64,000 bases of DNA from Strix aluco (taxonomy: Eukaryota; Chordata; Aves; Strigiformes; Strigidae): positions 8,016,784 to 8,080,783 of the forward strand of contig NC_133971.1 of assembly GCF_031877795.1 (NCBI RefSeq). The letters are read 5' to 3'. Position numbers and translations under genes: made by a program. Numbering within the stretch: the stretch's first letter is position 1; the number at the start of each line of letters is the position of its first letter. The notes under the pieces were generated by a model. That model made no database searches. It saw nothing but the letters and a program-made list of their open reading frames with translations, and was not told the DNA's origin. Of the stretch, positions 1 through 11,600 are shown piece after piece.

Positions 1-62
1 CCCACAGTAGCAGTCATTTGACCAATATTATTATGTTGCAGAACAAGGCATATAATACTAAC

Positions 63-169
63 CTGTATTCTGTTCAAATTCATCAAGTAGCTTGTCCAAG
101 TCACAGACTGCAGCTTTAAAGTAACTGTCCATTCTAGTTAGTTCTTGTGAAGCTTTAGCCTCCTTAAAC
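63..169 (-). CDS. ZFYVE16: ZFYVE16 (endofin), first coding exon, 5' part of the gene only
   Basis: On the minus strand this exon runs from 169 to 63. It has a good acceptor (pyrimidine tract then AG at 170-171) and a GTTAGT donor at 57-62. The start codon lies at 130-132, and the 23 codons that follow begin MDSYFKAAVCDLDKLLDEF, which matches from memory the N-terminus of endofin. The related SARA/ZFYVE9 begins differently (MENYFQAEA), so ZFYVE16 is preferred. The codon at the 3' splice is split after its first base, and the rest of the gene lies beyond the left edge of the window. Endofin is an early-endosome protein that binds PI3P through a FYVE domain and acts in trafficking and BMP/TGF-beta signalling. 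The FYVE domain is not in this window. The 5' part of the exon is untranslated. Confidence 0.85.
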
Positions 170-484
170 CTAAAAAGAAAAATACAGTGTTCATTCACAG
201 CATTTTGCTATTTACAAATTCAAAATATTATTATTAGAAGACAACTTCTGTGAAGTATTTTTTTCTTTTTAATAACACTTTCTTCTCTCTCCATGTAAAC
301 AAAATTTAAGCTCAAACAGGACTGCAGACTGCCAACCTCTACATGCTCTGAATACACTCTGCAGTATACTCAGTATACTATGTACAGTATGCTCAAAAAT
401 TCACCTTAAATCAGCAAATTGAAGTTGCCTTATTGAAGCCAAATGCATCTGAAAGCACATACTATGGCACATATTATAGATATA

Positions 485-600
485 TTTATTAAAACCAGAA
501 GGGATACTAACATCTTCTAGTCTGACCCCCTATACATTCTACACCATGGAGTTCACAGACAAAAAACCAAAATGGGCTGTCATCACCCTTGCAACACAAG
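485..600 (-). repeat. Probable ancient CR1 fragment
   Basis: The sequence around 515-550 (tctagtctgacccccta) resembles the signature near the 3' end of old tetrapod CR1 copies, read in reverse orientation. It is short and diverged, so the boundaries are approximate. Confidence 0.45.
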
Positions 601-1076
601 TGAACTGTTTAAATAAATAATGCCTACATAATTCCAGACATTTCGTGCTTTAAACTGCAGTAGGAAGCACAAAAAGTATCCTTCTGTTGGAGAAAGTACC
701 AGCAAGAAAAAAAGCCTCCTTTAGGAGTTCAAACTCCACAACCAGTTCAACACTGAGCATGTGAATGACACTTAGAAGAAACTGATTCTCTTAGTTCCCA
801 AGCTATCCAACCAGTTAACCTCAATTTAATTTCAGCTATGACCAAATGTTTCAGATAAGACTAAATATGGGCTAAAACCTAAAATATATCAGGACTGTAA
901 AGCAGATAACCAGCTGAAGCACTGAAGTACAACACAGTCATCTTAACACAGATCTGCAATGTGTTTAAGCAGGTTGAGGTCAGTACTCCTCCCTCACGAT
1001 GACCAATGAGTTGCCTTTAAATCCTCCTCTTAGACCTTCCTCGAAGGCCAGGAGAAAAAGCAGCATGGTAATCATC

Positions 1077-1659
1077 TGCTGTGGTTTAACCACAGCCAGA
1101 AGCTAAGCACCATGCAGCCACTCGCTCACTCCCCACTCACAGTGGAATGGGAAGGAGAGATGAAAAAAAAAAGTAAAATTCACAGGTTGTGACAAGAACA
1201 GTTTAATAACTAAAATAAAATAATAACAATAGTAATAAAATACAGTAATCGCAGCAATGAAGGAAGATAACAAAAAGAAGAGAAATAAAATCCAAGAAAA
1301 GACAAGCAATGCACAGTGCAACTGCTCACTACCTGCTGATCAATGCCTGAGCAACGACATACTCCCCCCCAGCCAACTCCCCCCAGTTTCTATACTGGGC
1401 ATGACATCCTATGGTATGGAATATCCCTTTCGCTAGTTCAGGCCAGCTGTCCTGGCCACGCTCCCTGCCAGTTTTCTTGTGTACCCCCTCACTGGCAGAG
1501 CACGGGAAACTGAGAAACCCTTAACCTAGGAGAAGCACTATTTAGCAACAACTAAAACATCTGTCTGTTACCAACACTATTCTCACACTAAATCCAAAGC
1601 ACAGCACTGTACCAGCTACTAGGAAGAAAATTAACTTTATCCCAGCCAAAACCAGGACA
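1077..1659 (-). mobile_element. Solo LTR of an avian ERVL-type retrovirus
   Basis: Read on the minus strand, the element begins TGTCCTGGTTTTGGCTGGGA at 1659 and ends in AAACCACAGCA at 1077, giving TG...CA ends and about 583 bp. This is a familiar avian ERVL LTR start. It aligns along its length with the LTR at 48246-48822, including the shared T-rich/ATTATT middle (about 1200-1260 here). No internal retroviral sequence adjoins it, so it is a solo LTR. I could not see a clean target-site duplication. Confidence 0.8.
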
Positions 1660-3141
1660 ATCTCTGTTCTACTCAGAACACAAAAACCATTAACTCATTA
1701 ACTTTCTCTAAGACCCAAACAATTTTTTTTTAAAATCTTTTTGGAGACTTACCAACTCAGAGAGCTATTTATTAATCACATTCCCTACTGCAAAACATCC
1801 CATTTGATTTGTTTAATGACGATTTCCAGCCACTCAATGTTATGCCTTCTTGGTTACTCTGAGTGCTTTCTAATTCCACACCTTTTTCATGTCTGAACAC
1901 CCATGTTGTGCAATTACCTGTAACATATAACCAAGTCATTATTTACACTTCCCTTAAGTAAACTGAAGGGACTTAGAACCCTTTAGTCTAATGTCTAGAA
2001 ACTACACCTGTGGAGGCCTGTCTAGTTTTTCTTCCACTGTTACCAGTTCATTTAGTCTCTGCACTGTCTGACTTAACACTCTACCCAATTTAATGTGCTT
2101 TGACCATCTAGTACTGTCTCTTCTCAAAGCTTAGAGCCCAAAGAAATACTTAAATCCTCTCTTATCACTTACACCACACTGCAGCTACAGATCTGGATTC
2201 TATGTCTTATTTACTCCACTGAGGTGTAAGGTTTCCTCTCACTGAATTGTTCAGATCAGATGCATTCACTTACTACCACATTAATATGCACGTGACAAGA
2301 AAACTTTAAGCTAATATATATAGTTCAAATAGAGACTTGCAAAGCACAAAAAGGGTGAAACAAATAGTATGCATCATAACTTAATGCAGCATGTTGTGCC
2401 CATATACAAGCAAAAATAAACAATCTGAATATACCACTGTATTGATATCCATGGCCATGAACTGGTCACTCCAGTGGTCTTCAGCATGCTGCGCTAAGTC
2501 AAGTCTCACACAGCTATCTCATGAGCAAACAGCAGCAAGTACATACTTAACACCATTTCTCTTACACTCATTTGAATACAGTTCTTTCTTGTAACGATCA
2601 ACTCACTTCCCAATCTCCTGGCAAGTGGGAGATTACAACTTGAAATGGAAGTTACTTCAGTTAAGAGCCTTACAAGGTTAACAGCTTGTGACGATTCACT
2701 AAGAGACATTAAAAGTACAGATCCCACCCTTAAAGCATATTTATGGGCAGCAACAAAACTGTCAAAAATTAGTCTATCAGATGATATAAACTAGAAATAT
2801 TGACGGATTATGAGAAAACTGGGGATCAAGAAATACTTAATGCTGATTTTTACTCTCTGTAGGAATAGATTATACAACCTTACCACTCAGGAACAACTTC
2901 CAAGTTACAACTAACATGCAGACTAATGGCTGTGACCAAAAGGAGCTGTGGTCACAGGCCCCTCACCACTCTCCAGCCACACATTCCTCAACACTTTGTT
3001 TGTACTGGCACCTGAAGTGCTAAGGCTTGGACAACCAGCCCAAGCCAGAGTTGACCTATAGATGAATCCTGTATATTTTATAACTGATAACCATTGTGCT
3101 AATAGGTATTATACTAAATTATAACAAACCACCTATTCTGA

Positions 3142-3896
3142 TGTAAGAAGTGGAAGTATTGAAGCCTGAACAACAGGCTCCGACCTAAAGATGCTAACTT
3201 GGTATGTAGTCATTAGTGAAATATGTATGCTCGTTAATGGAAGATGTAGCTTAAACATCATAAAACATGTCTATTCTGAATACATCTTTATCTTTCTTTG
3301 TGTGTGGGCAAGATAACAGGGCCATGGAGACAGTTGTCTGGCCTTGTGACCTCATGTGAGACCTTGCTCATAAATCAATTAGATAAGCAGAGGAACTCCC
3401 TTAGCTTCTCCCTTGAGCCCTGGCCAGGCTCTGAGGGAATCTAATGTGAGAGTAAAACCAGATGTTTCGCTTAAAACAAAGGTGCCAGCTATTCTGGCTT
3501 ACTGATTTTTAGTATATAAGGCTGGACCCACTTGCAGTGACTTTGGAAGCCTCACCTATGGGTGGACACACCACGTAGGATTTCCCACTTGCCGGGACAG
3601 GCTCTCCAAATCCTCGCTGTAACCGGGGCTGCCCAGCGACTGCGGGTCTGGATGATGGTAACATATGCAAGTGGTGATGGATCTTTCTTAATCACTGTTC
3701 TCTCTCTCATGAAGTAATGATTTGATGCATTACCCTGTATTTTCCTGTTTGTTTACTTTAAGTGCACTATTCTGTCTTTTCTTACTGTATGTTTTCTGTA
3801 TTACTCTGTTACGTTGTTTAGTTATCCCCAGTAAAATACACCTATTCTTTTCACTCTGGTGTCTGAGTTTAACTGGTATCCTTCATCAGCAAAACA
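3142..3896 (+). mobile_element. Solo LTR, probably ERVK-like
   Basis: The stretch has promoter-like architecture: a TATA motif (tatataagg) near 3513, then a GC-richer R/U5-like block with gtaaccggggctgcccagcg near 3620, ending in a segment (ctctggtgtctgagttt near 3854) that I associate with bird ERVK LTR ends. No gag or pol sequence adjoins it. The left boundary is the weakest call and could lie up to about 100 bp further upstream. Confidence 0.55.
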
Positions 3897-6800
3897 GCAC
3901 CCACTCTCAATCTCATCCCACAGGAAGTCAGGCCAAAGAGCTACGAAGAGAGTGAGTCATGTACTTTAAAGGGAAAACAAAGTCATTTTTTTTGCTTGTT
4001 TCTCCACCAAAACAGGTCTCCAAAGTGAAACAAACACCAACCTAGCAGGAGGTCCTGGCACAAAATTGTAAATACGGCTGCTTCACTCTTAATTATCTAC
4101 CAAAACCACTGTTTGCAGAGTTACAGTCCTCCATGTTAAGCTCCCAATCTACCACAATCAGAATTGTATTTTTTAAATCACCATAAATGTTTTTTTAAAA
4201 AACTTTATTAATAATCAAGGAAATAAATGTCTATCACCAATAAATTAGTCTTAAAGATGTCCTCTGAAATCAATTTTGTTCAGGTATCCCAATGACACCA
4301 GAAGCTGTTATAAAAAATTCTTTCATATTTAGTTTTAGAGATTTACTTTAACAGATTACTGTGCTGAATTGAGCTAATCAGGTCTGTCATCTCCTTAAGA
4401 CATCTGTCAACTGTACAAGTAAACTACAAGGCCTGACATCTAGAGAAGTGCTGGGGTGCTCACTTTATTTTTCAGCCAGAAATACACCAAAGATGACGTA
4501 TTAATGGATAGACATGGGTCACACTGAACATATTACACTGTTACAGGTCAAAGTCTCATAACTCCATTCTTCCTATGTACATCTCATTTCCTTAAACAGC
4601 AGCTAATCCCACTTGAAAAACAGAACACGCTGATGACAAGGGCTTCCAAGTACATGCACTGGCAAAGATCCATTTCTTTTTCCTCTGTTAACAGTCAGCT
4701 CTTCATTTTGTTGACTGAGTGTTCTTCAGCTTCAAACCAGAATAATACTTTTTGCTGATGTATTATAAAAAAAGCACACCAAGAGTTTACCTAGAGAAGT
4801 GGCAAGTACATTTGGTACATTTCTAAACAAGCTCACCTTAAGTCTGTTACTTTTCAAGTTGTTGTTTTTTTTTTTTTTTTTTAACTGGGCCCTGATTTCA
4901 AGACCAGCATTCTTTATTATCTTATCCAAGTTTATTTAGCAGAAAACTAACAATCAATTGCTATGTCAGGCAGCAGTCACCATGGTGAAGCCAGGAAGCC
5001 TGTACCTGGGAACAGCAGAGGTAAACAGCACTGAAGTGAGCTCTTCTGTGTCAATCTCAGGAAGGATTCTGAACAGTTAATATTCAGGTCACATTGACAC
5101 CTGGTCAAACGCTCTTCCCTACATTCTGAGGCCTCCAAGAGGCAAGCTTAAATGGAATGAAAGAGAATAGCACAGGTTTGCTTACGTTCCTGTCTAATCA
5201 GGCAAGGCTTGGTCTCCAGCTAACTCCTGATACTGCACTTTAAATTGCATAAAGACAGTATCTTAAGAAACAGAGGCAGTAATTCTACTACATAAAAACT
5301 TCATCCAAGGGAAGCAAATCAGAAGTGATCTGGATGACTGTGCAACGACTGCAACTATGTCAGTGCATTTAAAAACACTTTATAAGCCACTTCTTTTATA
5401 CACTTTATAAATCACTTCTAAAAACAGGCACATATTCCAGAGTTCAAAGCCAGCATTCCACTAAGGGACTTCTCAACACATTCTTATTTAAAGGAGAAGA
5501 TAACACAAGTCTACTAGAATAGAGAATGGCCAAGTTACAGGATAGATTGTCAATTTTTGTTTCAAATAGTCTCTCTCAATGGAGGTAGTCATAGTTTTCA
5601 GTGGTGATAACTTGTAAAATAAAATGGATAAGTTAATTATTACCAGCTAGCCAGTTTAATGCCTGATGACAAGCTGCCTTTTGATGTTTAAGAATCCCTG
5701 AAAAACAGTGTTAATATATGCAGGCATTACCAGATCCCCATCTCGTCACAGCTGATTATCACACCCTGCAAAATCCAGGCCTGCTTTTATATGGAGCATG
5801 TTAAAACAACAAAAGATCAGGTTCAGAGATAAAGAAACACACAAACACTTATGCATGCAGGTCTTCACTCCAGAAAGCCAACCACAGTAGCATCTTAATT
5901 TTAGGTTATGAGCACAGTATCTTTGCTCACTGTAGTATTACATTATTTCAACTCCACCATTGTGTTTAATTGTTACATTTAGTCTGAGCAGAAAGCTATA
6001 TTGAAGCTTTTATCATCACAACAGTATTTAAGTAGTTTTTTCCAGTTTAGCATCCAGCAGCTACCGTAACTAGAACAAAAGTTCTGATAGAAACACAATC
6101 ATTAAGAACAAAGTTCACAGTGTCACAGAAGTGCTGCATCAAGCACAGTATGCCTCTTCTTCCACCGTAAAGGTCTTAAATTACTGGCTTTCTGCTTCTC
6201 TCCCCCCTCCAGTACCCCTACACCATATATCTACCCATAGGTTTGAGGCCCTACAGACAAAAAAATTAAAGGGTACAACTGCACATGGAGTTCACCAGCA
6301 ATCAACAGGGAAGTTCACGAAAACTGAGCAAATGCTTTGTGAAAAACTTAAATGTTGTCAAATAAAAACTATTTTTGCTCAGCAAGACAACATATTATCT
6401 AACCCCAAAACTGCAGTGGCTGCTGCTACTGCAAATTTACGAGGTGAATCAAGGGTTGAAGATACAAGTTACAGAAGTTTCCAGACACATAAAGAAAAGT
6501 TTACATGGCACACTGCAAAAAAATAAACTGCCTTGCTTAAAGAGCTACATACATCCTGTTAGTTCAACACAATTTCTTCAGAAGAACAGGAGTATCAACA
6601 GCGTTATGGTATTATCACCAACAACAGCCAGGCAACTCTACCCCAACATCATCTTCCATACATCCGAAGTAATTTGTTACTACTCATCTGAACAGAAAAT
6701 AGTATCATTCCCATCACACAGAAAAAATTGTCTGACAACAATTACTGATTTTCATCAGTGCTTCAACACATCAGTGGTATCAGCAGCAGCCAGGCCCACA

Positions 6801-7649
6801 GCTGAAGAATTCACTTGCTCAGCTGAACAAACACATCTCTCACACACTGCCCACAGTACCATCATCATTAGTTGTATCAGCATTTATTACTCAGCATTAG
6901 AAAATGAGTAATGAGAATATGATTATTACATCAGGTCTGAAAAACCATTCCTCAGTGGAAACCAGTGTTCCCTCAATACTCTCATCTTCTCTGATTTGCA
7001 TTATTAATAACCAGGTATTCATATTAGATAACCTCATGCTAACAGCATCCAGTACTGGCAGTCAACTGGGTCCTTTTCTGTGCTCTAGTCATTTCTTCAG
7101 AATGCACTAATAATCAGTTCTCTGTCATTATAGCTTATATTTAAATACAGACTGAGAATGTTTCCCAGTTTATCCTGAAGCATGTTTTCAAACATTTAAC
7201 GCCTAAGTGTATGGTGTAAGCATGTCCATTATACTCTGTACCTTGCTATCAATGAATAGAACAGAAGCAAAAACATCATTAATATCTCTAAACTTTCTGG
7301 GGCAATTAATCTACCTAAGCAGTCTAACATGCAGTACGCAGCATGAACTGCTGTGAAAGTTCTACGCAGTTACCTCCTACAGTGTGCCAACAGCAAACTG
7401 TAGGCTAAAATACGTCAAGGGTTTGTTTTTGTTTCATTACCATCTTCCATTTCCAAAGAGTGCATTCGCTGATGAGAGTGTAAAATCCTTACTGCACTAA
7501 GTTTCTCTGACTAATGACTGTCTTATCAGTCCTGAAGCACACAAGACCTTCTCCAGGCCTGGAATAAGCTTCAGAGCGGAATGCCTGCTTAGGATGCTTT
7601 CCTCCATCGAGACAGGCATCTGTGCCAGGGCAGGAGAGACAAAGGCAGT

Positions 7650-8380
7650 TAGCGCCGACACAACGGAGCTGACCGCGGCAAGGGCAGCGCTAAGGCGAGG
7701 CCGGGACGCTGGGGTCGGGAGGCACACCGGCGGGTCAGAGCCGCGCCGAGCGCCCCGGGCCCACAGCAGCTCTCGTCTCCCCGCCGACCCCGCCGCGCAG
7801 CCCCGGCCGGAAACCTCGGGAAGCGCCGGCACACGCCCCGCCGCTCGGCGGGCAGCTCCGGGCTCCCCGCCAGGGAGGGCGGCCCGGGAGGCCGCGGCTG
7901 CCGGCGGGAGGAGGCGGTCCGGCGGCAGGACACCCGCGACCGCCGCCGGGCCCCGCGTCCCGCCTCCGCACCTCCCTCGGCGCCCCGGCCCCACCGCGGC
8001 TCCCGCCGGGCCCGTACCCACCTCCTCACCCCCCGGCTGCGGGCCGCCGGGCGAGGGGGGACGCGCTGCTGCTGCGGGGCGGGCAGCCACACCCCTCCCG
8101 CCGCCGGCGGTTCGCCTCAGAGGCCGCCCCTCCCCCGCCAGCGGCTCCGGGACGGCGACGGCCGCCCCCCTTGTTTGCGCGCCCGGCCGCCGCTCGGCGC
8201 ACGCGCAGCCCCGCCCATCCCGGACCCGCGCCTGCGCGGGAGCCGCGCTCCGGGTCCCCTCCGCCGGCCGCCGCGCCCCTCCCACCCCCCGCCCGCGGCT
8301 CCTGCCCGCCGCCACCGCCTCTTTTCTGTACCCTGTCACCCCGCGCCGTGACGTGACTCTGACTCCGTCAGCCTCGTCAC
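7650..8380 (-). promoter_or_regulatory. ZFYVE16: CpG island, likely ZFYVE16 promoter and noncoding exon 1
   Basis: The stretch is very GC- and CpG-rich, in sharp contrast to its AT-rich surroundings. The long open frames across it on both strands are composition artefacts with proline, arginine and alanine bias. On the minus strand a strong donor, GAGGAG|GTGGGT, ends a possible exon at 8022. A CRE-like tgacgtga lies at 8349-8356, upstream of it. The nearest minus-strand gene needing a promoter is ZFYVE16, and CCDC125 ends at 8648 on the same strand. That assignment is an inference; a plus-strand transcript from the island is not excluded. Confidence 0.65.
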
Positions 8381-8647
8381 CCAGATAATGTGGAGTCAGG
8401 GAAGCGGTCGGCGAAAGCCAGGGCTCAGGGAACTGACAGCTGCCGCATCCTGGGTGGAAATTACTGTTAAATTAATGAAATCTGGGTTTCCTTTCACCAA
8501 AGGAATAGACACCGCACTACGATTCTACCATTACAGACGGTATCAGCTAAGGCACTTGCCCTAGTTTGGACCCCGGTAGTGTAATCATAGGACACTTTTA
8601 GGCATTTCCACAAGACCTTTTTTTTAAAAATGTATTTCAGCAGATGG

Positions 8648-11600
8648 TTATATAGAGATCACTACAGTTTCATCTGCTCTTCCATGTGGATTCGTTTCTT
8701 CACAGCACGTAGTCTCAGACGGCCAGGAGTGTGACTTTCGAAGCATTTTTACAGGATTTTCAAATGTTTTTGTGCTTGGAACTGAAGAAATACTGTTCTG
8801 AGAACGGAGCTTTTGGCAGCAGGCGTGTACGAGCCGCGATGACCCCTGGGCTTCATGCTGATGACACCCCAGAGTGCTATTTCCTCTATCCTGTTCTAAA
8901 ACATCCTCTTTCATCTCCATTGCTCGAGCTAGCATGTAACTAACCTTTCTTTGATGAGCCAGAGCCTCCTCTTTGTCATTTACCTGAGTATTTAAAAGAG
9001 AAAGAAAATAAAGTTTATAAGCTAAGAACAAGTGTATGTAAATCAACACTTAGATTTGTTCCCGTAAGGAGTCACAATGAATAGCTTAACAAAATACTAA
9101 CCAAATCTATTAACATCTTCAGGATTTCATGAGGATTGTCTAGTTCTTCAACCTTTCTGCAGTCCACATCTGATGACAGCAGGCCAGACAGTTTTTGCCC
9201 CAGACTGTTCTTGTTCCCTTGTAACTTGACATGTCCTAAGGAAACCAGAAGTACAAGAACTGGAATTGCTTAGGAGAAGAAAAACTACTTCGGAATAATA
9301 CTTCTGGATTCTGAACCATCTCCTCTAAAAAGGCACGACAAGCTACAGCTTCTCCTATTGTACATAACACGGCAGATTACTTGCATGCAGCTCCACCCTT
9401 ACTGTCACTTAAAGCCTAAATAGATCTTTCATCATATACATGGGCAAATTCAAAATAAAGTTCTATTTCCTGTACAGAAAATACACTTTGACACTCCAGT
9501 GAAACCATAATTTGGGGTAATTGGTTTTTAAACAGTACGTAGCCCTGAAAAAAAAGATACTTTGAAATAAGCAGTTTAAAAGTTTCTAAGATTTCTAAAC
9601 AGATTAAAATACATTACAATTATTAAATGTATGTATGAGTATACAGAGCTTGGAAACGATGTTGGTATAGGGGAAAGAGATATTCAAGATGTATGCTGTT
9701 TTCTTGAGGGGACTCAAGGAATCTGGAAGACCCACCAAACTTCTAAGCCTGGCACCTCCAGGTCAATGGCTAACACAAATATATCTTGAAATGCCATTCC
9801 TAAATTCTGCTATGGTTTTCACTATAAGCATTTAAATACCTCTCCTTATTATTTTTCTTAAAAAAGAAAAGGATAATAACAATACTTCCTCTTTTATACT
9901 GTGCTTTGTAACTCACAGATGACCATGTGAAGAAGAGTAATAAATACTGATATAGATACACATACATAATAAAAAACTGTACTGTATTCAGTCTTTCAGT
10001 GAAAGATCAGTATATATATTTTTGCATTTCTCCTCCTTCCTTAACTCTATTTATATAGAGATCATTTGAAAAAAACCCCTGTACATTAAATTGCTGATAA
10101 TAGCCAGGCTAACCTTGCCAGATGTTAGCTTTTTTGTGCTGTTTTCATAATAAATATCCTTAATAGCCAGAATGTTATTGTCACCCTGGATAACAGTTTA
10201 TTTAGTCAAGCATGTTTTTACTCAGATAACACAGTTCACGAATGTGTAATAAAAAAGGGCTACATGAAAAGCCTAGACTGGTAGCTCCAATGTCCTACAG
10301 TAGTATTTATATATTCCACTTATACAGAGACCCTGCCCTACACATGTGAAACTTACAATAGAAATTCTTCAACTACATGACACACCATTTAACGTATTTA
10401 CAGTTTTGACATAACTTTGTTCCTCTTTTCTTGACTTTTCAGAAGTCTCAGTCAGCAATTACACCACAACGATACATTGAATACAGTAAGAAAGTCTGCC
10501 TGTGACACTTGTCAGCTAACTTTCTTTCAACCATTACAGATGTATAACACGTCCACTTACCATCGTTCTTCAGACGTCTCCAGTTTATAAATTTTGTTTC
10601 CTTCTTAATCTTTATCACTTCTGCAAGCCTCAGGGCTTGGTCCTTCCTCTGCATTAGCTGCTGCTCAAATGCAATTCTGAAGGCATCTGCCATTATATAA
10701 GCTTCATCTTTACTCTTCTTCAGATTTTCCATCTGGTTTTAATTGAGAGAAAATTTAAAGTATATTAAGCTGTTTGGAAGCTGCAGTGGATTTAAAATGT
10801 ATATTGAGAGACAGACGGAAGCCATTAACACGGAGAACTTTTAAATAAATATTATCAGGGGAGTAGTAGAAACGAAACAAAGTGCTGTCTTGCCATGTTA
10901 AGAAATGCATTTTGAAATGTGTATTGAAGTCCTTACCCTTCCTCTTCTATGCGTGCACACACCAATACCCACCTACACCACAGATGAGCTGCCAGCACTG
11001 CCTGTTTGTCTCTGCACATGCAGAAGAGCTTGAGGAGGACATAATGCTGGTTGGGCCAGAAACAAAAGGAGCCAAAGAATGGTATCTATGTCAGGGATAA
11101 TAACTTTGGTACAAAAAGGACATGACTGTACTTATTTTCAAAACCAGTAAGTCAAGTGGAACTTCTGCAGTGGGACCATGAGGAAGGATGGTTACCACAT
11201 TTGCAGAGTCAAATACAAGTTAGAATAAAAATTCTAAAACTATAGAACTTCACTACATTAAAAACCTTAAGAGCTTGAAGATCACGTTATCAATTTAAGT
11301 CTGATGTAAATACAGTTTTCAGCAAGATCAGCTTCCTGACCTAGCTGGGTGATCAGGCTTGTGAGTACTGATGTCAGCACAAGGGAGAGATGGAATACAC
11401 TGCCAGGAAGGAAGGGAAAGGGTCAGTGGTAGTCCACACTCACACCAGGTATACATTTTTAGAGTGCATACACTTGAGTGTTTTTTCCTTTTTTAGATTA
11501 AAAAATATGGGAAGGAAAAAAAATGAGAAAGATAATTTTTTTATTAGTAAAGCTTCTTGATATCATAATTACAGTTTTATATCAGCAAATGTTAGGACAT

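Larger units (their letters stand above)
170..8021 (-). other. Long first intron of ZFYVE16 (inferred), with two LTRs and an old CR1 scrap
   Basis: No coding exon was recognised between the ZFYVE16 start exon and the CpG island near 8 kb. The stretch is AT-rich and contains two LTRs (1077-1659 and about 3142-3896), a possible ancient CR1 fragment near 485-600, and a T19 tract near 4864-4882. The reading frames at 6131-7110 resemble no family I know and look like chance. The intron call assumes that the 8 kb CpG island is the ZFYVE16 promoter. Confidence 0.5.

Noticed and set aside
6131-7110. Three consecutive plus-strand frames of 131, 178 and 68 aa
   Set aside because: They overlap each other, show no recognisable domain or splice-consistent homology, and have low-complexity Ser/Thr/His-rich content. 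Treated as chance frames in an intron.
7497-8388. Long open frames on both strands (up to 280 aa)
   Set aside because: They lie in a CpG island, are dominated by Pro, Arg, Ala and Gly, overlap on both strands, and match no family. GC-rich sequence has few stops by chance.
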